NCBI GenBank assembly: GCA_017745595.1
Contig: WMBV01000001.1
Span: forward strand, 248,001-312,000
DNA from: Bordetella petrii
GTDB lineage: Bacteria; Pseudomonadota; Gammaproteobacteria; Burkholderiales; Burkholderiaceae_B
Reading direction: 5' to 3'
DNA: 64,000 bases
Shown: positions 25,753 to 34,361 of the stretch, piece after piece
How the letters are laid out: the number at the start of each line of letters is the position of its first letter
Position numbering within the stretch: position 1 is the first letter of the stretch
Made by a program: the position numbers and the translations under genes
Notes under the pieces: model-generated
Database searches by the model: none
Seen by the model: the letters and a program-made list of their open reading frames with translations, nothing else
Told to the model about the DNA's origin: nothing

Positions 25753-26223
25753 TCACACGTCCGGCGGCACGCCGACGATCTGCCCCTTGATCCGGTGTGA
25801 GCGGCCGCGGAACAGCGCCAGCTGCCGCCCGTCCTGGTTGGTGACGACCACGTCATAGACACCGGTGCGCCCCGCCAGCGACCGTTCCTGGGCCACCGCC
25901 GTCAACAGGTCGCCCTCGAGACCCGGGGCCAGGAAATCGATGGTGCAGCCCGACGCGACGGTACTGGCGTTGCGCGAGTTGCAGGCAAAGGCGAACGCAC
26001 TGTCGGCCAGCGCGAAAAGAAAGCCGCCATGGCAGGTCTGGTGGCCGTTCAGCATGTCGGGGCGCACGCGCATGGTCAGGCGCGCGAAGCCGGGGCCGAT
26101 CTCGGCCACCTGCATGTCCAGCCCCTGCGTGGCGGCATCCACCGCATACATGGCGGCGCCCACGGCCTGGGCCAGTTCGTGCGGGTCGCCGGGCACATCG
26201 ACGGCGGGTACGTGTACGGTCAT
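25753..26223 (-). CDS. paaI: Phenylacetyl-CoA pathway thioesterase
   Basis: A 156-residue hot-dog-fold thioesterase. The family segment NGHQTCHGGFLFALADSAFAFAC holds the helix and the catalytic Asp, and ASGCTIDFLAPG follows. PaaI releases CoA from hydroxylated phenylacetyl-CoAs and dead-end thioesters. The start ATG overlaps the paaG stop (TGATG at 26223). Its size fits PaaI (about 140), with a short N-terminal addition. Confidence 0.92.
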   Translation of the reverse strand: MTVHVPAVDVPGDPHELAQAVGAAMYAVDAATQGLDMQVAEIGPGFARLTMRVRPDMLNGHQTCHGGFLFALADSAFAFACNSRNASTVASGCTIDFLAPGLEGDLLTAVAQERSLAGRTGVYDVVVTNQDGRQLALFRGRSHRIKGQIVGVPPDV

Positions 26224-27011
26224 CAGCGCCCCTTGAATTGCGGTTCGCGCTTGCCCAGGAACGCGGCCACGCCTTCGGCGTAGTCGGCGCTGCGGCCCAG
26301 CTCGCGCATCAGGTCGCGCTCGAGATCCAGCTGCGCGGACAAGTCGTTGTGCAGGCTGGCCTGCAGGGCCTGCTTGGTGCTGGCCAGCCCCCGCGTGGGC
26401 GCGGCGGCGAAATGCGCCGCCAGCTTGTCCAGCGCGCCGTCGAACTCGTCGTCGGCCACGCACTGCCAGATCAACCCCCAGTCTTGCGCCTGCCGCGCGC
26501 CCAGCTTGTCGCCCAGCATCGCCAGCCCCATGGCGCGCGCCCGCCCCACCAGCCGCGGCAACACGAAGGTGCCGCCGGTGTCGGGAATCAGGCCCAGCCG
26601 GCAGAACGACTGGATGAAGCTGGCCGATTCTTTGGCGATGACGATGTCGCCCGCGAATGCCAGGTTGGCGCCCGCCCCCGCGGCCACGCCGTTCACGCCC
26701 ACCACTACCGGCAGGGGCAGCGCGTTCAGGCGGCGCACCAGCGGCGCGTAGTACTTGTCGACGGTCTCGCCCAGGTCGGGCGGCGTGCCGTCGGCCGCCA
26801 TTTGCCGCTCGCTCAGGTCTTGCCCGGCGCAGAAACCCCGGCCCGCGCCCGTCAGCACCAGCACGCGCGCCCCCTCGCGCTCGACGCGGGTCAGCGCGTC
26901 GGCCACCTCGCCGTGCATGGCGGCCGTGAAGCTGTTGAGCTTGTCGGGGCGATTGAGCGTCAGCCGGGCGATGCCGCCGGACAGGTCGAACAAGATGTTC
27001 TGGTAAGTCAT
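26223..27011 (-). CDS. paaG: Ring 1,2-epoxyphenylacetyl-CoA isomerase
   Basis: A 262-residue crotonase that rearranges the ring epoxide to the oxepin-CoA. Oxyanion-hole segments GAGRGFCAGQDLSERQ and VGVNGVAAGAGANLAFAGDI are present, along with the PaaG-like SFIQSFCRLGLIPDTGGTF. It lies 11 nt after the paaN stop and overlaps paaI. PaaG rather than PaaF is chosen by the DLSERQ and GLIPDTGGTF motifs. Confidence 0.92.
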   Translation of the reverse strand: MTYQNILFDLSGGIARLTLNRPDKLNSFTAAMHGEVADALTRVEREGARVLVLTGAGRGFCAGQDLSERQMAADGTPPDLGETVDKYYAPLVRRLNALPLPVVVGVNGVAAGAGANLAFAGDIVIAKESASFIQSFCRLGLIPDTGGTFVLPRLVGRARAMGLAMLGDKLGARQAQDWGLIWQCVADDEFDGALDKLAAHFAAAPTRGLASTKQALQASLHNDLSAQLDLERDLMRELGRSADYAEGVAAFLGKREPQFKGR

Positions 27012-27022
27012 GGCGTGCCCTT

Positions 27023-28687
27023 TCAGATGTGGCGGCGCGTCTGCACGACGCGATAGCGGTTGGCCACGAAGGCGGAATCCGACAGCGCCGCGTTGGCGGC
27101 GGGGTTGGCGCCGGTACCGTGAAAGTCGCTGAAGGCGGCGGTCTGGTTCACGAACACCGGGCCGGTCAGGTTCAGCGACAAGGCCACGCCCGCGACCTCG
27201 GCGGCATCCTGCACCTGGCGGGCGACGGCCTCGTCGGTGGTGTAGGCCGACAGCGACAGCGCGCCGTGGCGCACGACGCTGTCGCGCGCCAGCGCAATGC
27301 TGTGCGCCGTGGAATCGGTAGCCACCACGAAGGCGATGGGGCCGAACCATTCTTGCGCGATGGCCGGATTGCCGGCTTCGGCGCGCAACAGCAACGGCGT
27401 GCGCACGCGGGCGCCGTCGAACTGCGGATGCGCCAGCGCCTGGCTGTCGGCCACCACCGGCAGCCCCAGGGCGCGCGCCTGGTCGATGCGCGCCGCGATG
27501 CCTTCGTTCTGGATGGCGCCGGTCAGTTCCACCGCCTTGGCCGGATCGGCGCACAGCTTCTGCAGGGCCGTGCCCAGCGCCGCGGCGACCTCGTCGAAGC
27601 TGGCGTGGCCATCGGCGGTGTCGATGCCGTCGCGCGGCACGTAGATATTCTGCGGCGCCGTGCACATTTGGCCCGAATACAGTGCCAGCGAAAAGGCCAG
27701 GTTGCGCGCCATGCCTTTCAGGTCATCGGTGGAATCGACGATCACCTGGTTGACGCCGGCTTTCTCGGTGTACACCTGCGCCTGCCGCGCATGCTGCTCC
27801 AGCCAATTGCCGTTGGCGCTGCTGCCGGTGAAGTCGATGATCTTTACCGCCGGGTCCTGCGCCAATTGCCGCGCCGTGTCGTCGTCCGCCGCATGCGCGG
27901 CCAATTGCACCACGTCGGCGTCGAAGCCCGCTTCGGCCAGCACCTCGCGCGCCACCTGCACGGTAATGGCCAGCGGCAGGATCGCGCCCGGATGCGGCTT
28001 GACGATCACCGTGTTGCCGGTGGCCAGGCTGGCGAACAGGCCCGGATATCCATTCCAGGTAGGAAAGGTCGAGCATCCGATCACCAGCGCGACGCCGCGC
28101 GGCACTACCGTGAAGCGCTTTTCCATCTTGATGGGATCATTCTTGCCTTGTGGCTTTTCCCAGAGCGCCACGCCCGGAATGCGCGCCATTTCCTGCCAGG
28201 CATAGGTCACGGCCTCGACCCCGCGATCCTGCGCATGCGGGCCACCCGCCTGGAACGCCATCATGAAGCCCTGCCCCGTCGTGTGCTGCACGGCATGGGC
28301 GACTTCAAAACTGCGCCGGTTCAGGCGCGCCAGGATTTCCAACGACACGCCGACCCATGCGCGCGGCCCGGCGCGGCGCCATTGCTCCAGCGCGCGGGCG
28401 GCGTTCTGCACCAGGGTGGCGGGCGGCACGCGCGCATAATCGATATCCAGCGCAAAACCGTAAGGCGACTGCTCGCCGCCCACCGTGCCCTGGGCGCCGG
28501 CCGGCGCCAGCGGAAAGGCCTGGCCGCGCAGGGCCTCGAAGGCCGCGCGGCCGTCTTCGCCGGCCGTTTCCCCGTAATGGCGCGGGCTGGGCGATTCGGC
28601 AAACGGGCTCCAGTAGCCACGCTCGGCCGCGGCGGCCTGGGCTCGTTCAAGCAAGGCCTGGTGGCGTTCGAAAAAATCAGTGGGCAC
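27023..28687 (-). CDS. paaN: Phenylacetic acid degradation protein PaaN (aldehyde dehydrogenase fold)
   Basis: A 554-residue aldehyde dehydrogenase-like protein matching the PaaN family, which substitutes for the ALDH half of PaaZ. The catalytic Cys lies in YSGQMCTAPQNIYVP (about residue 342), and KFTVVPRGVALVIGCSTFPTW begins the cofactor domain. It should oxidise the ring-opening semialdehyde; the MaoC-type hydratase domain of E. coli PaaZ is absent here. The start codon is GTG at 28687 (PTDFFERHQ). Start choice and the PaaN/PaaZ label are the main uncertainties. Confidence 0.87.
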   Translation of the reverse strand: MPTDFFERHQALLERAQAAAAERGYWSPFAESPSPRHYGETAGEDGRAAFEALRGQAFPLAPAGAQGTVGGEQSPYGFALDIDYARVPPATLVQNAARALEQWRRAGPRAWVGVSLEILARLNRRSFEVAHAVQHTTGQGFMMAFQAGGPHAQDRGVEAVTYAWQEMARIPGVALWEKPQGKNDPIKMEKRFTVVPRGVALVIGCSTFPTWNGYPGLFASLATGNTVIVKPHPGAILPLAITVQVAREVLAEAGFDADVVQLAAHAADDDTARQLAQDPAVKIIDFTGSSANGNWLEQHARQAQVYTEKAGVNQVIVDSTDDLKGMARNLAFSLALYSGQMCTAPQNIYVPRDGIDTADGHASFDEVAAALGTALQKLCADPAKAVELTGAIQNEGIAARIDQARALGLPVVADSQALAHPQFDGARVRTPLLLRAEAGNPAIAQEWFGPIAFVVATDSTAHSIALARDSVVRHGALSLSAYTTDEAVARQVQDAAEVAGVALSLNLTGPVFVNQTAAFSDFHGTGANPAANAALSDSAFVANRYRVVQTRRHI

Positions 28688-28741
28688 GACAGTCTCCAGA
28701 TGAATTGAATGTTGTTGGCAAGCGGGTGTCCGGGCGGCGGG

Positions 28742-29830
28742 TCAGGTTTCCTGGTCGAAGTCCAGCACCAGGCGGTCGCTGACCGGAAAGCTCTGGCAGC
28801 TGAGCACGAAGCCGCGCGCCACCTCGTAGTCTTCCAGGGCGAAGTTGGCGTCCATATCGACCTCGCCTTCGACGACCTTGCAGCGGCAGGTGGAACACAC
28901 GCCGCCCTTGCACGAATACGGCAACTCGATGCCTTGCGCCAGCGCCGAGTCCAGCACGCTGTCTTGGTTCTTGGCGATGAAAAAGCTGCGGCGGTGGCCG
29001 TCCTGCACCACGGTGACCTCGCACTGCCCCTTGCCGGGGGCCACCGGCGCGTCGCGGCCCGTGCGCAACGCGCGCGGGCCGCGCGGCGCGCCGAACAGCT
29101 CGAACTTGATGTTCGGCTTCGGCACGCCGCGCGCCTGCAGGTGCTGCACCACGCTTTCGATCATGGTCTGCGGACCGCACACGAAGGCATAGTCGATCTC
29201 TTCCGCGGGCATCCAGGCCGACAACAGCTGGTCGACCTTGTCGCCGTCCAGGCGGCCGTTGAACAGTTCGATGTCCTGGCTTTCGCGGCTCATGATGTAC
29301 ACCAGCGAAAACCGTTCCATGTACAGGTTCTTCAGGTCTTCGATTTCTTCGCGGAACAACACCGACGACGACGCGCGATTGCCGAAGAACAGGGTGAAGC
29401 GGCTGTGCGGTTCGGTGGACAGGGCCGTCTTCACCAGCGAAAACACCGGCGTGATGCCGCTGCCCACGGCAAAGGCCACATAGTGGCGGCGCTGTCCGGG
29501 CTCGAAGTCCACCGTGAAATTGCCGGCCGGCGGCATCACCTCGAGGGTCTGGCCGGGCTGCAATTCATGGTTGGCCCAGCTCGAGAACGCGCCCTCGTCG
29601 ACTTTCTTGATGGCCACGCGCAGCACCCCGTCGCCCGGGGCCGAACAGATGGAATACGAACGGCGCAATTCCTCGCCGTTCAGTTCGGTGCGCAGGGTCA
29701 GATACTGGCCCGGCCGGAACGCGAAGCGCGGCCGCAGATGCTCGGGCAGGTCGAAGGTAACCACCACCGCGTCGCGCGTGTTGCGCGACACCGAGGCAAC
29801 TTTCAGGGAATGGAATGACGTCTCGCTCAT
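28742..29830 (-). CDS. paaE: Phenylacetyl-CoA epoxidase reductase subunit
   Basis: A 362-residue ferredoxin-NADP reductase fusion that feeds electrons to the PaaABC(E) di-iron epoxidase. FAD motif RSYSICSAP, NAD-binding GSGITPVFSLVKTAL and a C-terminal plant-type 2Fe-2S domain (CKGGVCSTCRC plus a later Cys) are present. The Met at 29830 (MSETSFHSLK) gives the family length; an upstream in-frame Met would add an unrelated tail. It lies 17 nt after the paaD stop. Confidence 0.95.
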   Translation of the reverse strand: MSETSFHSLKVASVSRNTRDAVVVTFDLPEHLRPRFAFRPGQYLTLRTELNGEELRRSYSICSAPGDGVLRVAIKKVDEGAFSSWANHELQPGQTLEVMPPAGNFTVDFEPGQRRHYVAFAVGSGITPVFSLVKTALSTEPHSRFTLFFGNRASSSVLFREEIEDLKNLYMERFSLVYIMSRESQDIELFNGRLDGDKVDQLLSAWMPAEEIDYAFVCGPQTMIESVVQHLQARGVPKPNIKFELFGAPRGPRALRTGRDAPVAPGKGQCEVTVVQDGHRRSFFIAKNQDSVLDSALAQGIELPYSCKGGVCSTCRCKVVEGEVDMDANFALEDYEVARGFVLSCQSFPVSDRLVLDFDQET

Positions 29831-29847
29831 GGCGCGTCGCTGCCTGC

Positions 29848-30360
29848 TCAGTGTGTCTTGAAATAATCGAACGGCTCGCGGCACGCGCCGCAGCGATACA
29901 GGGCCTTGCACGAGGTCGAGCCGAAAAGGCTGATCGGGCGCGTCTGCGCCGAACCGCAATGCGGACACGCCACGACCGGCGCGGCCGCGCGCCGGCTGAT
30001 GCCCGACACGTCGATGGCGCGCTCGGCCGGCGCCGCGATGCCATAGCCCTTCAGGGCCGCCCGCCCGCGTTCGCTCATCCAGTCGGTGGTCCAGGCCGGC
30101 GCCAGCCGGGTTTCGACCCGCACCGCCGCCACGCCATGGCCGGCCAGCGTGCGCTCGATGTCATGGGTGATCTCGCGCATGGCCGGGCAGCCCGAATAAG
30201 TGGGGGTGATGGTGACCACGCAAGTATCGCCATCCCAGGCCACCTGGCGCACCACGCCCAGATCCACCACCGACAGCACGGGGATCTCGGGGTCGGGCAC
30301 GCTTTCCAGCCAGGCCATGACCTGGCGCGGCGTGGCCGGCGCGGCGACGGCCCCGCTCAC
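29848..30360 (-). CDS. paaD: PaaD-family Fe-S assembly/maturation protein of the epoxidase
   Basis: A 170-residue PaaD (formerly PaaJ). An N-terminal DUF59 (MIP18) region has VPDPEIPVLSVVDLGVV and TYSGCPAM, and a C-terminal zinc-ribbon-like cluster has ACPHCGS and YRCGACREPFDYFK. It is thought to help assemble the metal centres of the PaaABCE complex. The start is a GTG overlapping the paaC stop (GTGA at 30357-30360), so no Met is needed. Confidence 0.93.
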   Translation of the reverse strand: MSGAVAAPATPRQVMAWLESVPDPEIPVLSVVDLGVVRQVAWDGDTCVVTITPTYSGCPAMREITHDIERTLAGHGVAAVRVETRLAPAWTTDWMSERGRAALKGYGIAAPAERAIDVSGISRRAAAPVVACPHCGSAQTRPISLFGSTSCKALYRCGACREPFDYFKTH

Positions 30361-31121
30361 CACACGGCTCCCGGATGGGCGCGCGGCAGCGATTGCATCT
30401 CGGCCAGCAGGTAGCTCAGGGCCTCGGTGTGCCGCCCCTGGCGGCCGCCCTGCAGCGCGGCGTGATGCGCCTCGGCGTCGTCGGGCAGCGCCAGCGTGGC
30501 CTCGTCCATCACTTCGCGCACGTGGGCCAGCCAGGGTTCGCGCAAGGCCGCCAGTTCGCAGCCGATGCCGCGCGCGGCCAGGTCGCGGTCGACCGCGTCG
30601 TCGATGAACAGCTCGCCGGTGTAGCGCCACGCGGCCTCGACGGCCTCTTGCATGCGCGCGTGGCTTTCCGGCGTGCCGTCGCCCAGCCGCACCACCAGGT
30701 CCGACGAGCGGCGCACGTGATAAGTGACTTCTTTCAGCGATTTGGCGGCGATCGCGGCCACCCGCTCGTCGCTCGATTGCGCCAGCCGCTGCAGCAGGAA
30801 GTAGTGCCACGCATCGAAGAAAAACTGCCGCGCCAGGGTATCGCCGTAGTGGCCGTTGGGCCGCTCGACCAGCGTCGCGTTGCGGAACTCGTGCGCGTGG
30901 CGCAAATACGCCAGCGCGTCTTCATCGCGGCCCGCCCCCTCGACCTCGCCGGCCAGGGTCAGCCACATGCGCGCCTGGCCCAGCAGGTCGAGCGCGGTAT
31001 TGGTCAGCGCCAGGTCTTCTTCCAGCGCCGGGCCGTGCCCGCACCATTCGGACAGGCGCTGCGACAACACCAGGGAAGTATCGCCCAGGCGCAGCAGGTA
31101 TTCGAAAAAAGGCTGGTCCAT
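30357..31121 (-). CDS. paaC: Phenylacetyl-CoA epoxidase structural subunit C
   Basis: A 254-residue ferritin-like subunit, the structural partner of PaaA in the multicomponent epoxidase. The opening LRLGDTSLVLSQRLSEW and the FFDAWHYFLLQRL and KEVTYHVRRSSDLVVRLGDG regions match PaaC (formerly PaaI). It lies 9 nt after the paaB stop and is coupled to paaD by GTGA. The catalytic di-iron ligands reside in PaaA, not here. Confidence 0.94.
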   Translation of the reverse strand: MDQPFFEYLLRLGDTSLVLSQRLSEWCGHGPALEEDLALTNTALDLLGQARMWLTLAGEVEGAGRDEDALAYLRHAHEFRNATLVERPNGHYGDTLARQFFFDAWHYFLLQRLAQSSDERVAAIAAKSLKEVTYHVRRSSDLVVRLGDGTPESHARMQEAVEAAWRYTGELFIDDAVDRDLAARGIGCELAALREPWLAHVREVMDEATLALPDDAEAHHAALQGGRQGRHTEALSYLLAEMQSLPRAHPGAVW

Positions 31122-31130
31122 GTCGGCGCC

Positions 31131-31415
31131 CTACATGTGCTTGATTTCGTCGGGCATCGGAAAGAACGTGGGGTGCCGATAGACCTTGCTGTTGGCCGGA
31201 TCGAACAGCGGCTCTTTGTCGCCCGGGCTGCTGGCCACGATATCGGCGGCGCGCACTACCCAGATGCTCAGGCCCTCGTTGCGCCGCGTGTAAACGTCGC
31301 GCGCATGGTTGATGGCCATTTCGGCGTCGGGGGCATGCAGGCTGCCCACGTGCTTGTGCGCCAGGCCGTGCTGGCTGCGGATGAACACTTCCCACAGCGG
31401 CCATTCCTTGCTCAT
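31131..31415 (-). CDS. paaB: Phenylacetyl-CoA epoxidase subunit B
   Basis: A 94-residue PaaB with the recognisable EWPLWEVFIRSQHGLAHKHVGSLHAPDA opening and the YTRRNEGLSIWVV segment. PaaB bridges PaaAC heterodimers and is needed for assembly and activity. The length equals that of known PaaB (about 95). It is located 63 nt after paaA and 9 nt before paaC. Confidence 0.95.
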   Translation of the reverse strand: MSKEWPLWEVFIRSQHGLAHKHVGSLHAPDAEMAINHARDVYTRRNEGLSIWVVRAADIVASSPGDKEPLFDPANSKVYRHPTFFPMPDEIKHM

Positions 31416-31478
31416 GATGCGTATCCTTCAGGAACGGGCCGGCGGCGCGGCCCGGGTAACCAAGATCGATGCGGCGCT

Positions 31479-32468
31479 TCAGGCTGCCTTGCGGCGCGCC
31501 TGCTTGTCGGCGTAGGCCGACAGTCCGTCGCGCACCCAGGCGCCGGCTTCGTGCGCCTGCTTGCGCGCCGCCAGGCGCTCGCGGTTGCAGGGGCCGTGGC
31601 CCTTGATCACCGCATAGAACTCGCTCCAGTCGATCTCGCCGAAATCGTAGTGGCCGCGCTCGGCGTTCCACTTCAGGGCGGGGTCGGGCACGGTCAGGCC
31701 CAGGTAGTCGGCCTGCGGCACGGTCTGGTCCACCATCTTCTGCCGCAATTCGTCGTTCGAGAACAGTTTGATCTTCCAGGCCATCGATTGCGCGCTGTTG
31801 GGCGACTCGGCATCCGATGGGCCGAACATCATCAGCGCCGGCCACCACCAGCGGTTCAGGGCGTCCTGGCACATGGCCTTCTGTTCCGGCGTGCCGTGCA
31901 GGCACATCTGCATCAACAGATCGTAGCCCTGGCGCTGGTGAAACGACTCTTCCTTGCAGACGCGCACCATGGCGCGCGCATACGGGCCATAAGAACAGCG
32001 GCACAGCGGGATCTGGTTGATGATGGCCGAGCCGTCGACCAGCCAGCCGATCATGCCGATGTCGGCCCAGGTCAGCGTGGGGTAGTTGAAGATGCTGGAA
32101 TATTTGGCGCGCCCGGCGTGCAGGTCGTCGACCAGTTCGTCGCGCGATACGCCCAGGGTCTCGGCGGCGCTGTACAGGTACAGGCCGTGGCCGGCCTCGT
32201 CTTGCACCTTGGCCAGCAAGATGGCCTTGCGCTTGAGCGACGGGGCGCGGGTGATCCAGTTGCCTTCGGGCAGCATGCCCACGATTTCGGAATGGGCGTG
32301 CTGCGAGATCTGGCGGATGAGGGTCTTGCGATAGGCCGCTGGCATCCAGTCTTGCGGCTCGATGCGCACGCCGTCATCGATGCGGCGCTGGAACGCCTGT
32401 TCGGGCCCGGTGAGTTGATCGCGGCTTCGAACCTGCGTGACGCCGGTTTCGACAAGCTGTGCGTACAT
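31479..32468 (-). CDS. paaA: Phenylacetyl-CoA epoxidase catalytic subunit A
   Basis: A 329-residue di-iron oxygenase subunit that epoxidises the ring of phenylacetyl-CoA. Carboxylate-bridged di-iron ligands are evident in [10 protein letters not shown] (ExxH) and CKEESFHQR (ExxH). The start at 32468 (MYAQLVETG) is preceded by an AAGGAGA ribosome site. It is the first gene of the run, with a strong promoter at 32542-32570 facing paaX, and matches PaaA over its full length. Confidence 0.96.
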   Translation of the reverse strand: MYAQLVETGVTQVRSRDQLTGPEQAFQRRIDDGVRIEPQDWMPAAYRKTLIRQISQHAHSEIVGMLPEGNWITRAPSLKRKAILLAKVQDEAGHGLYLYSAAETLGVSRDELVDDLHAGRAKYSSIFNYPTLTWADIGMIGWLVDGSAIINQIPLCRCSYGPYARAMVRVCKEESFHQRQGYDLLMQMCLHGTPEQKAMCQDALNRWWWPALMMFGPSDAESPNSAQSMAWKIKLFSNDELRQKMVDQTVPQADYLGLTVPDPALKWNAERGHYDFGEIDWSEFYAVIKGHGPCNRERLAARKQAHEAGAWVRDGLSAYADKQARRKAA

Positions 32469-32541
32469 GTTCGTCTCCTTGGGTCGCGCCGCGCCGGCGA
32501 CGGCGTGCGCGCCGGCCATTCGGGTGGCCCGGCATGAGACG

Positions 32542-32605
32542 ATTATTTAATACACAAATTTAATTGTCAAACCTATTTTTGTATCACATTAGATATGTGT
32601 ATCAT
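32542..32605. promoter_or_regulatory. Divergent paaA-paaX promoter/operator region
   Basis: On the minus strand TTGACA (32570-32565) and AATAAT (32547-32542), 17 nt apart, give a near-consensus paaA promoter. For paaX, TATCAT at 32600-32605 is a plausible -10. Repeats that a PaaX dimer could use are a direct repeat TGTATCA (32580-32586 and 32598-32604) and an inverted pair ATACACA (32550-32556) / TGTGTAT (32596-32602). The region is AT-rich compared with its surroundings. Confidence 0.55.
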
Positions 32606-32635
32606 GTTGACCGTTGTCATACGAGCCCCGATTAC

Positions 32636-33619
32636 ATGGCCGATTCCCCTTCTCCCATCAGCCGCTATATCGCCCGGCTGCTCAAGGAAGACCCGCCGCG
32701 CGCCAAGTCGCTGTGCGTCAGCCTGCTGGGCGACGCACTGGCCTGCCATGGCGGGGCCATCTGGCTGGGGGGCATCATCGAATTGCTGGAGCCGCTGGGC
32801 ATCAACGAGCGGCTGCTGCGCACCAGCGTGTTCCGGCTGGTGGCCCAGGGTTGGCTGCAGGCCGAACGGCACGGGCGCCGCAGCCTGTATCAGTTGTCGG
32901 ACCAGGGCCGCCGCCACACGGCGCATGCCTCGCAGCGCATCTATGTGGGTCCGGCCGCCGAGTGGAACGGCGAATGGACGCTGGTGGCCCTGCCGCGCCT
33001 GGGCCACAATGGCCTGGCCGAACGCACCGAACTGCGCCGCGAACTGGCCTGGGAAGGCTTCGGCATGATCGCGCCGGGGCTGTTTGCCCATCCGCAGGCC
33101 GACGCGCACACCGCCCACGACATCCTGGAAAAGCTCGGCATTCCCGACAAGGCCCTGGTGCTGTCCGGGCGCGATCTGGCCGGCGCCGGCGGCCTGCCCA
33201 TCGCCAGCCTGGCGCCACAGTGCTGGAGCCTGGACGCGCTGGCCTCGCAATACCGCCATTTCTCGCGCCAGTTCGGCCCGCTGGAAAAACTGCTGGACGA
33301 TCCGCCGGATCCGGCCGACGCTTTCGCCGCGCGCATGCTCTTGCTGCACACCTGGCGCCGCATCGTGCTGCACGACCCGCAACTGCCGGTGCCGATGCTG
33401 CCCGAACGCTGGCCCGGCCACCCCGCCCGCGCGCTGTGCGGCCAGATCTACTGGAAATTGTTCGACGCGTCGGAACAGCACCTGAACGCCGTGGCAGGCC
33501 GCGACAACGAACGCTACACCCCCCTGTCGCCCGCCGCCTACACGCGCTTCGGCGGCCGCCCCGACGCCCAGGTGTCTGACTCCCGCAGGGTGTCAGACAC
33601 CGATGGCACGACACTTTAA
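32636..33619 (+). CDS. paaX: Phenylacetate catabolon repressor
   Basis: A 327-residue PaaX-type GntR-like repressor. An N-terminal winged helix around residues 45-85 includes GINERLLRTSVFRLVAQGWL, and the central and C-terminal domains bind phenylacetyl-CoA. ATG 32636 is preferred; an in-frame ATG at 32564 would fall in the promoter. The last residues (QVSDSRRVSDTDGTTL) are encoded by a REP-like element, so the natural C-terminus was probably near residue 310. It is divergent from the paa operon it should repress, with phenylacetyl-CoA as inducer by family knowledge. Confidence 0.93.
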   Translation: MADSPSPISRYIARLLKEDPPRAKSLCVSLLGDALACHGGAIWLGGIIELLEPLGINERLLRTSVFRLVAQGWLQAERHGRRSLYQLSDQGRRHTAHASQRIYVGPAAEWNGEWTLVALPRLGHNGLAERTELRRELAWEGFGMIAPGLFAHPQADAHTAHDILEKLGIPDKALVLSGRDLAGAGGLPIASLAPQCWSLDALASQYRHFSRQFGPLEKLLDDPPDPADAFAARMLLLHTWRRIVLHDPQLPVPMLPERWPGHPARALCGQIYWKLFDASEQHLNAVAGRDNERYTPLSPAAYTRFGGRPDAQVSDSRRVSDTDGTTL

Positions 33620-33687
33620 GACACAGAACCGCATTTGTGCCGCGCATGGCCAGGTGCCTGACACCCTGGCGGAAGCCAGACACCTGG
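33571..33687. repeat. REP-like palindrome pair (locus 3), overlapping the paaX 3' end
   Basis: A standard copy at 33571-33601 lies inside the paaX reading frame. A longer inverted, partly diverged copy occupies 33650-33687 (CCAGGTGCCTGAC arm). A 48-nt core separates them. The pair sits between convergent paaX and nnrE and could act as a bidirectional transcript end. Confidence 0.85.
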
Positions 33688-33706
33688 CAACCGTTGCGCC
33701 CCGCGC

Positions 33707-34360
33707 CTAGCCGATCGTCACGCCCAGCGTATCCAGGTGCCGTTCTCCGGCGGCCTCGCGGCCGGGGCCGCGCACTTCCAGGCCGCGCGCCGTGCCGATG
33801 AAAGACAGCGTCCAGCGCGCCCTGACGGGGCGGCCCAGGACGCGGCCGTTGTCGGCATCGACGCCGCTGGGCACATCCAGCGCCAGCACGGGCAGACTCA
33901 ACGCATTGACCTGATCGACCAGCGCCTGCCAGTCGGCACCCAAGGGGCGATTCAACCCGATGCCGAACAGGCCGTCGATGAGCACGCCGGGAAGCGGGTC
34001 GAGAGACAGGCCCGGATGTTCCACCCCGCCCTGCGCGCGCCAGCCGGCGTAGGCCCGCGCCGCGTCGGCGGGCATCCCGCGCGGCCCCTTGGGCATCGCC
34101 ACCCGCACGGCATACCCCGCCGCCAGCAGGCGCGTGGCCGCCACCAGGGCATCGCCGCCGTTGTTGCCCGGCCCCACCAGGGCCAGCACGGCGCTGCCGG
34201 CCGGAAAACGCGCGGCGATGAAGCCGGCCGCCGCGGCGCCGGCCAGGGGCATCAGGGCGCGGCCCTGCGCCAGCGCCTGCTGTTCGGCCCGGCGGATCTG
34301 GGCGACGGAATAAGACGGCGTGCGTGGTGCCTGGTACACGGGCGGACACACGGCAGGCAC
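33707..34360 (-). CDS. nnrE: NAD(P)H-hydrate epimerase (YjeF N-terminal domain only)
   Basis: A 217-residue YjeF_N protein that epimerises damaged NAD(P)H hydrates so they can be repaired. Signature segments are [17 protein letters not shown] (nucleotide site), [15 protein letters not shown] and [14 protein letters not shown]. The kinase-like YjeF C-terminal dehydratase domain found in E. coli NnrD/YjeF fusions is missing. The start is a GTG at 34360, one base after the orn stop. It converges with paaX across a REP pair. Confidence 0.9.
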   Translation of the reverse strand: MPAVCPPVYQAPRTPSYSVAQIRRAEQQALAQGRALMPLAGAAAAGFIAARFPAGSAVLALVGPGNNGGDALVAATRLLAAGYAVRVAMPKGPRGMPADAARAYAGWRAQGGVEHPGLSLDPLPGVLIDGLFGIGLNRPLGADWQALVDQVNALSLPVLALDVPSGVDADNGRVLGRPVRARWTLSFIGTARGLEVRGPGREAAGERHLDTLGVTIG

Positions 34361-34361
34361 C

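Noticed and set aside
30375-32537. 720-codon plus-strand frame across paaABCD
   Set aside because: The minus strand carries four recognisable epoxidase genes with overlapping coupling. The plus frame is a GC-bias artefact.
33571-33687. Repeat units that could suggest a CRISPR array
   Set aside because: Copies occur in inverted pairs with only one core each, spacing is irregular between loci, each unit is itself a hairpin, and no cas genes are present.
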